From positions 124,001 to 188,000 of the forward strand of contig NZ_FCNX02000008.1 in assembly GCF_001544835.2 (NCBI RefSeq): 64,000 bases of DNA, written 5' to 3'. The notes below the pieces were generated by a model. The model was not told the origin of the DNA. It did no database searches and saw only the letters and a program-made list of their open reading frames with translations. Below are positions 17,023-26,233 of the stretch, piece by piece. A program made the position numbers and the translations under genes. How positions within the stretch are numbered: the stretch's first letter is position 1; every line of letters starts with the position of its first letter. This stretch comes from Caballeronia fortuita (GTDB lineage Bacteria > Pseudomonadota > Gammaproteobacteria > Burkholderiales > Burkholderiaceae).

Positions 17023-19124
17023 TGGCGAGCGAGCGCCGCGCCACCATCGTCGTCACGCGTCCGGACGGGCAGTCGTCCGCCTTGCTCGCGCTGCTCGCGG
17101 GCGCGGGCTTCGAGACGCTGGAGTTTCCGCTCATCGATATCGCGCCCGTTGCCGACGATGCCCCGCTGCGCGCCGCGCTCGACGAGCTCTTCCTGCCGCG
17201 CGAAGCGCCCGAGCGTTACGCGCTCGTCGTGTTCGTGTCGCCGAATGCGATCGATCATGCGTTCTCCCGGCTCGCCGCGCCGTGGCCCGCCGATCTTCCC
17301 GTTGCGGTCGTCGGTCCCGGCTCGGTCGCGGCGCTTTCGCGGCAGGGCGTGCATGCGCCGTCGCATCGCGTGATCAGTCCGTCGGCCGAAGATGCCGATC
17401 CGCGTTTCGATTCCGAAGCGCTCTACGCCGCGATCGGCGCGCATTTCGGCACGAACGGTCTTGCTGGCAAACGCGTGCTGATCGTGCGCGGCGACGGCGG
17501 GCGCGAATGGCTCGCCGAGCGGCTGGCCGGAGCGGGGGCGCAGGTCGAGAAGGCCGCCGCGTATCGCCGCGTGCTGCCGGAACCGTCGATGCAAAAGTGG
17601 GAGCGCATCCACGAACTGCTGGCAGGCGCGCCGCACGCGTGGCTGCTGACGAGTTCCGAAGGCGTGCGCAATCTCGCCGAACTCGCGCACGAGCATCTCA
17701 CCGCCGACGAAATCGTCCTTCTCAAGCGCACGCCGCTCGTCTGCCCGCACCCGCGCATCGCCGAAGCCGCGCGGGGAGCGGGTTTTGATAGGATTACGGT
17801 GTCCGGCGCGGGCGACGAGCGCATCGCACATGCGCTGGAAGCGCTGTTCCCGCGCCAACGCGATCCGGAGACTACCGCGCACGCGAGCGCGAGCGCATCG
17901 GCTTCGACCACTACCTCATCCGCGCCGACGGACGCCGATCCGGCCACCGCACCGGCCCAACAAACGGCCTATGAAACGGCCTATGAAACGGCTCAATCAC
18001 GCATGACTGATTCGAACGATTCCAAGAAAGCTTCACCTCAGCCGAACGTGACACCGCCCTTGCCGCCGAACACGCCCTTCACGCCTTTCGAGCAGCAGCA
18101 GCGGCGCGGCGGCGGCGCGGGCATCGTGTTGTTGTGGTTGGTCGTCGTCATTCTGGCGGTGGCGGCGGGCGCGGGCGCCTTCGTGCTGAACCGCAAGTTC
18201 GATCGCGCCGACGCAGAGATGTCCCAGCGCCTCGCGCAGTCCGACGAGCAGAACGCCGATCTGCGCGCGAAGGCCGATCAGGCCGCGAGCGCGACTGGCG
18301 CGCTCAACACGCAGATCATTCAGCTGCAAGGCAAACTCGCCGATGCCGAAGCGCACAGCCAGGCGCTGCAGCAGCAGTATCAGGACCTCGCGAGCAATCG
18401 CGACGACTGGACCGTCGCCGAAGTCGAGCAGATTCTGTCGAGCGCGAGCCAGCAGTTGCAGCTCACCGGCAACGTGCAACTCGCGCTTTTCGCGCTGCAA
18501 AGCGCCGACACGCGTCTTGCCGCCACCACCGGGCCGCAGGTCGTCGCGATCCGCAAGGCGATCGCGCAGGACATCGACAAGCTCAAAGCCACGCCGTCGA
18601 CCGATCTCACCGGCCTCGCGATCAAACTCGACACGGCCATCGACCAGATCGACCAGTTGCCGCTCTCGGGCGAGGCGCCGATCGCCCGCGCCCAGGCGCA
18701 GGCCGCCGAGCCGGCGAACAGCGCGTCGATCGCGGCGGCCACCGGCGAGCCGCGCTGGAAGGTGCTGTGGCATCAGATCACGAACGGCATCGGGCAGCAG
18801 TTGTCGAGCCTCGTGTCCGTGCGCCGCATCGATAACGCCGATGCGATGCTCGCGTCGCCCGATCAAGGCTACTTCGTGCGCGAGAACGTGAAGCTGCGCC
18901 TCTTGTCCGCGCGTCTGTCGCTGCTTTCGCGCAGCGAACCGACGCTCAAGTCGGATCTGCGCGCCGCCGACGCCGCGCTCGGCCGCTACTTCGATGCGTC
19001 GTCCAAAAAAGTGCAGGCCGTGCGCGATCTCGTGAAGCAGGTCGATCAGGCGTCGCTCGCCGTCGCCGTGCCGAACCTGAACGCCAGCCTCGCCGCCGTC
19101 CATCAGTTCAAGCGAGGCGGATGA
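17022..19124 (+). CDS. hemDX: Fused uroporphyrinogen-III synthase HemD / membrane protein HemX
   Basis: A 700-residue fusion. Residues about 1-270 are HemD, which cyclises hydroxymethylbilane to uroporphyrinogen III (signatures IVVTRPDGQS, VVFVSPNAIDHAF, KRVLIVRGDGGREWL, WLLTSSEGVRNL). After an Ala/Thr/Ser-rich linker (about 285-340) comes a HemX-like part. This has one transmembrane segment (IVLLWLVVVILAVAAGAGAFVL, about 365-388), a coiled coil, and the HemX periplasmic domain (VEQILSSASQQLQLTGNVQLALFALQSADTRL). The active HemD would thereby be anchored to the inner membrane. The frame is continuous, with no stop or shift at the junction. The start overlaps the hemC stop; the end overlaps the hemY start. 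Confidence 0.93.
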   Translation: MASERRATIVVTRPDGQSSALLALLAGAGFETLEFPLIDIAPVADDAPLRAALDELFLPREAPERYALVVFVSPNAIDHAFSRLAAPWPADLPVAVVGPGSVAALSRQGVHAPSHRVISPSAEDADPRFDSEALYAAIGAHFGTNGLAGKRVLIVRGDGGREWLAERLAGAGAQVEKAAAYRRVLPEPSMQKWERIHELLAGAPHAWLLTSSEGVRNLAELAHEHLTADEIVLLKRTPLVCPHPRIAEAARGAGFDRITVSGAGDERIAHALEALFPRQRDPETTAHASASASASTTTSSAPTDADPATAPAQQTAYETAYETAQSRMTDSNDSKKASPQPNVTPPLPPNTPFTPFEQQQRRGGGAGIVLLWLVVVILAVAAGAGAFVLNRKFDRADAEMSQRLAQSDEQNADLRAKADQAASATGALNTQIIQLQGKLADAEAHSQALQQQYQDLASNRDDWTVAEVEQILSSASQQLQLTGNVQLALFALQSADTRLAATTGPQVVAIRKAIAQDIDKLKATPSTDLTGLAIKLDTAIDQIDQLPLSGEAPIARAQAQAAEPANSASIAAATGEPRWKVLWHQITNGIGQQLSSLVSVRRIDNADAMLASPDQGYFVRENVKLRLLSARLSLLSRSEPTLKSDLRAADAALGRYFDASSKKVQAVRDLVKQVDQASLAVAVPNLNASLAAVHQFKRGG

Positions 19125-20317
19125 TGACGATTCGTGGACTCATCTGGCTCGCGCTGCTGTTCGCGGTCGCGGTGATCGTCGCGACGGTCGGCGGCTTCAA
19201 CGGCGGGCAGATCTTGCTCGTGATGCCGCCGTATCGCGTCGACATGTCGCTCAATCTGTTCGCGGTCGCGCTCGTCGTGCTGTTCATCGTGCTGTACGCG
19301 ATCATTCGCGCGGTGCGCGGCGTGTGGAAGATGCCGTCGCGCGTCGCTGCGTATCGCGCGCGCAGCAAGCTCGCGAAGGCCAATGCGTCGCTGCGCGATG
19401 CCATCGGGCATCTGTACGCCGGGCGCTTCTCGAAGGCCGAGAAGGCCGCGCGCGATGCGTTGTCCGTCGATGACAACAAGGGCGCGGCGGGACTCATCGG
19501 TGCGAACGCGGCGCATCGTCTGCATGAATACGCGCGCCGCGACGAATGGCTCGCGCAAGTCGCGGGCGCGGACTGGCAGGACGCGCGTCTGATGGCGACC
19601 GCCGACATGCGCGCCGATGGCCGCGACGCCGACGGCGCGCTCGTCGCGCTGACCGAAATGCAGGCGCAGGGCGGCCGTCGCATTCACGCGCAGCAGATCG
19701 CGCTGCGCGCGCAGCAACAGTTGAAGAACTGGGGCGAGGTGCTCAAGCTCGTGCGCATGCTGGAAAAGCGCGAGGCGCTGCATCCGGCCGTCGCGGTGCG
19801 GCTGCGTCAGGTCGCGGCGGAAAACCTGCTGCGCGATCGCCGTCACAATCCCGATGCGCTGATGGAATTCTGGCAATCGCTTTCGGCGACCGAGCGCCAG
19901 TCGCCGCGTCTCGCCGATCTCGCCGCGGAATTGCTGATCGCGCTGGATCGCCGCGCGGAAGCGAAGAAGATCGTCGAAGATGCGCTCGCGCATAACTGGG
20001 ACGCGCGGCTGTTGCGGCGCTATCCGGATTGCATCGTCGGCGGCGACGCGTTTCCGCTCATTCAGCGCGCCGAAGCGTGGCAGAAGGAGCGCACCGAAGA
20101 CGCCGACCTGCTGTTCACGCTCGGCCGGCTGTGTCTGCATCAGCAGTTGTGGGGCAAGGCGCAGGCGTTCCTTGAATCGGCGCTCAAACTCGCCGATAAC
20201 GAGCCGCTCAAGATCCGCACGCATCGCGCGCTCGCCCGTCTGCACGAGCAGCTCGGCGACACGGAGAAAGCCGCTGAACACTATCGCGCAAGCGCGCTGG
20301 CGATGAACGTCGTCTGA
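19121..20317 (+). CDS. hemY: HemY, TPR membrane protein of haem biosynthesis operon
   Basis: Inner-membrane protein of 398 residues. The two N-terminal transmembrane segments (about 5-25 and 40-65) surround GGFNGGQILLVMPPYRVDMSLNLF. The family's conserved ARSKLAKANASLRDAIGHLYAGRFSKAEKAA segment follows, then TPR repeats to the C-terminus (the last near LARLHEQLGDTEKAAEHYRAS). The family is linked to late haem synthesis; in enterobacteria it is cotranscribed with hemCDX. The initiating ATG overlaps the hemDX stop by four bases. It ends the operon, with a strong terminator 34 bases beyond the stop. Confidence 0.93.
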   Translation: MMTIRGLIWLALLFAVAVIVATVGGFNGGQILLVMPPYRVDMSLNLFAVALVVLFIVLYAIIRAVRGVWKMPSRVAAYRARSKLAKANASLRDAIGHLYAGRFSKAEKAARDALSVDDNKGAAGLIGANAAHRLHEYARRDEWLAQVAGADWQDARLMATADMRADGRDADGALVALTEMQAQGGRRIHAQQIALRAQQQLKNWGEVLKLVRMLEKREALHPAVAVRLRQVAAENLLRDRRHNPDALMEFWQSLSATERQSPRLADLAAELLIALDRRAEAKKIVEDALAHNWDARLLRRYPDCIVGGDAFPLIQRAEAWQKERTEDADLLFTLGRLCLHQQLWGKAQAFLESALKLADNEPLKIRTHRALARLHEQLGDTEKAAEHYRASALAMNVV

Positions 20318-20350
20318 TTCTCTGATCCGCATTGCGTCGCTGTTCAGGAC

Positions 20351-20391
20351 AAAGCCGCATGAAGATACGCTTTCATGCGGCTTTCTTTTTT
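20351..20391 (+). terminator. Rho-independent terminator of hemC-hemDX-hemY
   Basis: AAAGCCGCATGAA (20351-20363) pairs perfectly with TTCATGCGGCTTT (20372-20384) across an eight-base loop, followed by a C-interrupted T run to 20391. Confidence 0.92.
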
Positions 20392-20503
20392 GCGGTGCGG
20401 GAGCTACGGGTTGACGTTGTCTGTACGTTAGCGCACGACGGCGGGGCGCGCGGCGTGGTCTAGTTTCCTTCCACCAATCCGAAGATCGAAACAGGAGGCG
20501 GAC

Positions 20504-22081
20504 GTGAAGCGAGGGTTACACAAGCTCGTCGGCCTGGCGCTCGTCGTCTTTCTGTCCTGGCCGGACACGTCGCATTACTTCGCGCAGGGGGTCATCACGA
20601 GCGCACCGTGGACCGGAACGTGGTCGGCCGCGCCCGACGTCACCGCCGATAGCGGCTTCAACAACCAGACGATCCGCCATGTCGTGCATACGAGCATCGG
20701 CGGCACGGCCGCGCGTCTGACCTTCTCCAATCTTTTCGGCTCGCAGCCGGTCACGCTCGGCGACGTGCATATCGCGCGCCGGGCGAGCGGCGCGCGCACG
20801 ATCGCCGGAACCGACAAGGCCGCGACCTTCAACGGCCAGCCTTACGTGACGATTCCCGCCGGCGGCACGGTGCAGACCGACGCAATCCCGTTTCAGGTGC
20901 CCGCGCTCGCCGATATCGCCGTGAGCTTTCATATTCCGTCGCGTACGCCGCCGGGATCGACCGGACATATCGAAGGCTTGCAGGACAACTGGATCGCACC
21001 GGGCGATGTCAGCGCGGACCCGGCGTTCACCGGTGGCGTTGTCAACGCGGCGGGCGAGCAGTCGTACTACTTTCTCACCAACGTCGACGTGATGAACGCC
21101 GCCGCGACGGGCGCGGTGGTCACGTTCGGCGCGTCGATCACGGACGGGCTTGCATCGACGCCCAACGCGAACCGGCGCTGGCCGAACCGGCTCGCGGAAC
21201 GGCTGATCCGCGCGGGCATGACGGTCGGCGTGCTGAACCAGGGTATCAGCGGCAACAATTTCTTCACGGACGGCTCGGGTCAGGCGGGGCTCACGCGCTT
21301 TAACCGCGACGTGCTCGCGCAGACCAACGTCAAATGGGTGATCGTCTCCGACGACGCCGTGAACAATCTCATCAGCGGCAATCCGCCGAGCGCGCAGCAA
21401 CTGATCGCCGCTTATCAGCAACTCGTTCAGCAGACGGCCGCGGCGAGAGTGGGTCTCATCTGCTCGACGCTCACGCCGTTCGAGGGTCTCGACGAATGGA
21501 CGCCCAAGATCGAGAACACGCGGCAGACCGTGAACGCGTATCTGCGCACCAGGGAAAGCGGCTGCGACGCAGTGCTCGATCTGGCTGCGGCGCTGGGCAA
21601 TCCGGTGGGCGCAACCGACTCCGCCGCTTTCGCGCGCGCCTTCAACAGCGGCGACGACCTCCATCCGAACGATGCCGGCATGCTGGCGATCGCCAATGCC
21701 GTCGATCTCGGCTGGTTCGCCGCGCTGCCGCCGATCAACGCGCCGACGTCGTGCGGGCGCATCGCGATGGGCGAGGGCATCGCGGCGGGCGGATCGCTCG
21801 CGGCGTGCAGCGGGAATGTGCAGTTGAACTTGCAGGGCGACGGTTATCTCGTCGCGGTCAGGAATGGCGCGACGATCTGGTCATCGAAGGTGAGCGGCAC
21901 GCCGGGCATCGAAGTCCGCATGCAGGAGGACGGCAATCTCGCGATGTACGACAGCAACGGCGCGATGGTCTGGCAGACGCACACCTCGGGCAATCCGGGC
22001 GCCTACGCGTACATCCTGCCGAACGGCTATCTCGCGATCTTTTCGGCGAACGGCACGGCGCTCTGGTCCAGCGAAGGATGA
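20504..22081 (+). CDS. Secreted SGNH/GDSL hydrolase with C-terminal bulb-type (mannose-binding) lectin domain
   Basis: Predicted exported esterase of 525 residues. A hydrophobic signal (LVGLALVVFLSW, about 7-20) is followed by a beta-rich N-terminal domain. The SGNH core comes next: block I VVTFGASITDGLAS (GAS replaces the usual GDS but the serine is kept), block II NQGISGNN, a VNNL segment in the block III position, and the Asp-His pair in DDLHPNDAGM. Residues about 410-525 contain three bulb-lectin strands (NLQGDGYLVAVRNG, QEDGNLAMYDSNG, LPNGYLAIFSANG). The start is a GTG with AGGAGG at 20493-20498. The substrate is probably an extracellular polysaccharide or its ester, by analogy only. It stands alone. 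Confidence 0.85.
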   Translation: MKRGLHKLVGLALVVFLSWPDTSHYFAQGVITSAPWTGTWSAAPDVTADSGFNNQTIRHVVHTSIGGTAARLTFSNLFGSQPVTLGDVHIARRASGARTIAGTDKAATFNGQPYVTIPAGGTVQTDAIPFQVPALADIAVSFHIPSRTPPGSTGHIEGLQDNWIAPGDVSADPAFTGGVVNAAGEQSYYFLTNVDVMNAAATGAVVTFGASITDGLASTPNANRRWPNRLAERLIRAGMTVGVLNQGISGNNFFTDGSGQAGLTRFNRDVLAQTNVKWVIVSDDAVNNLISGNPPSAQQLIAAYQQLVQQTAAARVGLICSTLTPFEGLDEWTPKIENTRQTVNAYLRTRESGCDAVLDLAAALGNPVGATDSAAFARAFNSGDDLHPNDAGMLAIANAVDLGWFAALPPINAPTSCGRIAMGEGIAAGGSLAACSGNVQLNLQGDGYLVAVRNGATIWSSKVSGTPGIEVRMQEDGNLAMYDSNGAMVWQTHTSGNPGAYAYILPNGYLAIFSANGTALWSSEG

Positions 22082-22102
22082 GCGTTCGCGCCGCGCGCGA
22101 AA

Positions 22103-22426
22103 TCAGTAAGTAGGCACCGACGGATCGACCTGACGCGACCACGCGTCGATGCCGCCGTACAGATTGAACATCTGCGTGAAGCCGCGCGATTCGAGGAACA
22201 TCGCGACCTGCGCGCTGCGCGCGCCGTGATGGCAGATGCAGACGATCTGCGCTTCGTCGTCGAGTTCTTCGCTGCGCGCGGGGATGTCGCGCATCGGAAT
22301 CGATACGATGCCGTTCATCGCTGCCGTCTGGATTTCCCAGGGCTCGCGCACGTCGAGCAGGACGGGAGCGGGGCGCGACGAATCGGCGAGCCACGCGGCG
22401 AGGTCGGATGCGGTGAGGTTTTGCAT
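22103..22426 (-). CDS. Rhodanese-like sulfurtransferase
   Basis: Single-domain rhodanese of 107 residues, probably cytosolic. The active-site loop is CHHGARSAQV, with the catalytic Cys in CICHHGARS. The conserved LLDVREPWE and NLYGGIDAW motifs are present. It transfers sulfur from persulfide donors; the physiological acceptor is unknown. It lies 53 bases downstream of the Pcm-like gene on the same strand and is probably cotranscribed. A GC-rich hairpin (22443-22472) sits in the gap. Confidence 0.92.
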   Translation of the reverse strand: MQNLTASDLAAWLADSSRPAPVLLDVREPWEIQTAAMNGIVSIPMRDIPARSEELDDEAQIVCICHHGARSAQVAMFLESRGFTQMFNLYGGIDAWSRQVDPSVPTY

Positions 22427-22442
22427 GGAGATTCCGGCAAGA

Positions 22443-22472
22443 CGCGCGGCGCCGGCATGGCCGGCGGCGCGC
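22443..22472 (-). other. GC-rich hairpin in the pcm-rhodanese intergenic gap
   Basis: GCGCGGCGCCGGC and GCCGGCGGCGCGC flank a three-base loop, without a U run. It could be an attenuator, an RNA-processing hairpin or an mRNA stabiliser. No function is established from sequence. Confidence 0.45.
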
Positions 22473-22479
22473 TTTCAGC

Positions 22480-23133
22480 TTAGAACTTGAACTGCGACGG
22501 ATGCACCGCGTTTTTCAGCGGCGCGACGAGCGTTTCGAACACATCCGACACGCGGAACTGCTTTTCGTCGACACGCGTGATGATCTGCGCCTTCATGACC
22601 GGCGCCGCGCCGACGAACGCCGCGATGCGCCCGCCGATCTTCAGTTGCTCGAGGAATTCCTGCGGCATGACCGGCAGACCGCCCGACACGCAGATGACGT
22701 CGTAAGGTGCGCCTTGCTGCCAGCCGAGCGCGCCGTCGCCGGTGATGACTTCCACGTTCGTCACGCCGTTGGCGGCCAGATTCTGCTGCGCGAAAGCGGC
22801 GAGTGCGGGCGAGATTTCGACCGTCGTCACGCTGCGGCCGCGATGCGCGAGCAGCGCCGCCATGTAACCCGAGCCGGTGCCGATTTCCAGCACGGTTTCG
22901 CCCTTGTGAATCGCGAGTTCCTGCAGGACGCGGGCTTCGACCTTCGGCGACAGCATGCGCTCGCCGCCTTCCAGCGGCACTTCGAGGTCCGCGAAAGCGA
23001 TGTTGCGGTACGCGGCGGGAACGAAGTTCTCGCGCTTGACGATCGCGAGCAGGTTCAGCACGTCCTGGTCCAGCACTTCCCACGGACGAATCTGTTGCTC
23101 GATCATGTTGAAACGCGCTTGCTCGATGTTCAT
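22480..23133 (-). CDS. pcm: Protein-L-isoaspartate O-methyltransferase family protein
   Basis: SAM-dependent methyltransferase of 217 residues that, in the family, repairs isoaspartyl residues in aged proteins. It has MIEQQIRPWEVLD at the N-terminus, the SAM motif VLEIGTGSGYMAALLA (about 82-97) preceded by MLSPKVEARVLQEL, and GGRIAAFVG near residue 170. The canonical PCM motif SxPxM near the ligand is here LSPKV, placing it in the divergent subfamily common in beta-proteobacteria. Repair activity is therefore likely rather than certain. It is cotranscribed with the rhodanese gene. Confidence 0.85.
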   Translation of the reverse strand: MNIEQARFNMIEQQIRPWEVLDQDVLNLLAIVKRENFVPAAYRNIAFADLEVPLEGGERMLSPKVEARVLQELAIHKGETVLEIGTGSGYMAALLAHRGRSVTTVEISPALAAFAQQNLAANGVTNVEVITGDGALGWQQGAPYDVICVSGGLPVMPQEFLEQLKIGGRIAAFVGAAPVMKAQIITRVDEKQFRVSDVFETLVAPLKNAVHPSQFKF

Positions 23134-23264
23134 GTTCTGTGTGCGTGATGGCGACCGGAGCGGGCTGCATCGCGGCCGGATGCGGGGCTAGAAAACTACG
23201 CGATTGTAGCAAATGGAAGGGTTTTACCGCCTGTATCGCGCAGCGCGCCGCGCTTGCCAGGCGG

Positions 23265-23885
23265 CTAATGCGGCAAGCGGATGTCGAGCTTGAACGTGAT
23301 GAGCCGCGCGATCAGGATGAACGCCGTCGAAATGAGCACGTTGTAGATCGTGTCGACGTCGAGCCGCTCCAGTCCGAGATAAATCCAGCAGCCGGCGAAC
23401 GCGCAGACGGCGTACGGACGTGAATCGCGCAGGATCAGCGGAATCTCGTTGCAGAGCACGTCGCGCATCACGCCGCCGAACACGCCCGTGACGACGCCCA
23501 TCATCGTCGCGGTGAAGGCGGGCATTTGCGCGTCGAGCGCGATCGACGTGCCCGACACGCTGAAGAGGCCGAGCCCGATCGCATCGGTGACGAGGAGCGC
23601 GCGCTGGTCGAAAAGGCGTGACGTAACGCGCAGAAAGAGCGGCGCGAAGATCGCCATCGCGAAGATGAAGAGCACGTAGTCCTGATGCTCGACCCAGTAG
23701 AAGGGGCGGCGCGAGAGCAGCACGTCGCGCACCGTGCCGCCGCCGAACGCGGTCACGAGCGCGACGAGGAACGCGCCGACCGCGTCGAGCCGGCGCTTGC
23801 GCGCCTCGATGAGTCCGGAGAACGCGTACGCGAAAATCGCGAGCGCCTCCATGACGGTGATGGCGAGGGTCAGTCTAGGATGCAC
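23265..23885 (-). CDS. TRIC/UPF0126-family cation channel-like membrane protein
   Basis: Inner-membrane protein of 206 residues with about seven hydrophobic helices in two repeats (YadS/YicG family). Repeat 1 holds FSGLIEARKRRLDAVGAFLVALVTAFGGGTVRDVLL. Repeat 2 holds FSVSGTSIALDAQMPAFTATMMGVVTGVFGGVMRDVL. The twin GGGxxRD motifs define the trimeric TRIC-like channels. GTG 23883-23885 starts 11 bases inside the upstream Smr gene, suggesting translational coupling. An ATG at 23852 is an alternative start and would drop 11 residues. The transported ion is unproven. Confidence 0.85.
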   Translation of the reverse strand: MHPRLTLAITVMEALAIFAYAFSGLIEARKRRLDAVGAFLVALVTAFGGGTVRDVLLSRRPFYWVEHQDYVLFIFAMAIFAPLFLRVTSRLFDQRALLVTDAIGLGLFSVSGTSIALDAQMPAFTATMMGVVTGVFGGVMRDVLCNEIPLILRDSRPYAVCAFAGCWIYLGLERLDVDTIYNVLISTAFILIARLITFKLDIRLPH

Positions 23886-24699
23886 TGTCCGGCCCCGCGT
23901 GGTGGAACTTGCGCGGGCTCTTGTCCTGCGGGTGATTGTGATGACGCGGCGCGCCGCCCGGCTGCAGCAGCACGAGCACCGCGCCCGCGCCGCCGTCGTG
24001 CGGCCGCGCCTGGCAGAACGCGATCACCTCCGACTTCTGTACGAGCCACGCGCGCACCTTGCCCTTCAACACCGGTTCCTTGCCGATGGAGCCGAGCCCC
24101 TTGCCGTGAATCACGCGCAGGCAGCGCAGCCCGCGCTTCACCGATTCGCGGATGAACTCCGCGAGCGCCTCGCGCGCTTCCTCGCGGCGCATGCCGTGCA
24201 GATCGAGCTGTGCCTGCACGATCCACGCGCCGCGCCTCAGCTTTCTGACCACTTCCTGGCTGATGCCGGGACGATAGAAGGACAGCGTTTCGTCGATGTC
24301 GAGCAGGCTTTCGGGATCGTATTCGTCGGAAAGCGCTTCCTGCAGCACCGCTTCCTCGTCGCGGCGGCTTTGCAGCGGCACGGGCGGCGGCGGCATGCGC
24401 GTGATGGTCGTGCGCGGCGGCGTCTTGAGCGGCTCGACTTCGCCGATCGCTCGACGAAACTCGCCGGCATCCTCGACAGCTTCGCGTTCCGCGCGTGCCG
24501 CCGCGACGCGCTGCACTTCGCGCTTTTCGGCATCGGCTTTCAGTGCGCTCTTGAGCGACGACAAACCCGCCAGACCTTCGCGCTTCACGGCGGCGGCGAC
24601 ATGGCGCGCATCGACCGGTTCCGGCGCGGGCGCGACCGGGCGCGGCGCTTCCTTGCGGCGGACTTTCGGTTCGTTCGGATGAGGAAGATTCTTCGGCAT
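23875..24699 (-). CDS. Smr/MutS2-domain endonuclease-like protein
   Basis: Protein of 274 residues with a charged, Ala/Arg-rich N-terminal half and a C-terminal Smr domain (about 160-250). The domain shows LDLHGMRREEAREAL, LRVIHGKGLGS and the region after VRAWL, matching the YdaL/SmrA type, which has nicking endonuclease activity in some members and may act on collided ribosomes or DNA. The ATG at 24699 (MPKNLPHPNEPK) is preferred over 24807 because the added 36 residues look like non-coding read-through. No clear ribosome binding site is seen. It overlaps the channel gene by 11 bases and ends in a low-complexity tail. Confidence 0.85.
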   Translation of the reverse strand: MPKNLPHPNEPKVRRKEAPRPVAPAPEPVDARHVAAAVKREGLAGLSSLKSALKADAEKREVQRVAAARAEREAVEDAGEFRRAIGEVEPLKTPPRTTITRMPPPPVPLQSRRDEEAVLQEALSDEYDPESLLDIDETLSFYRPGISQEVVRKLRRGAWIVQAQLDLHGMRREEAREALAEFIRESVKRGLRCLRVIHGKGLGSIGKEPVLKGKVRAWLVQKSEVIAFCQARPHDGGAGAVLVLLQPGGAPRHHNHPQDKSPRKFHHAGPDSAS

Positions 24700-24821
24700 C
24701 GTTCGGCGAGCGGATGGGGGCGGGGTCGGTTCGGACTCGACGCGTGGCGCGCCGATTGTGCCACGCTCGGGCCTGGCACCGGACGCCGCCGCATGAAACG
24801 GCGGCACGTGCGCGCCGAAAC

Positions 24822-24854
24822 GAAAACGGGCCGGCGGCGTGAGCCGCGGCCCGT
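24822..24854 (-). terminator. Probable terminator of trxB
   Basis: ACGGGCC (24826-24832) pairs with GGCCCGT (24848-24854), with an inner GCGG/CCGC extension. On the minus strand a short UUUUC follows. It lies 33 bases past the trxB stop. The U run is short, so confidence is moderate. Confidence 0.65.
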
Positions 24855-24886
24855 CGTTGCTGACGCCGGCGGGTCGCGATGTCCGA

Positions 24887-26233
<1,347 letters not shown>

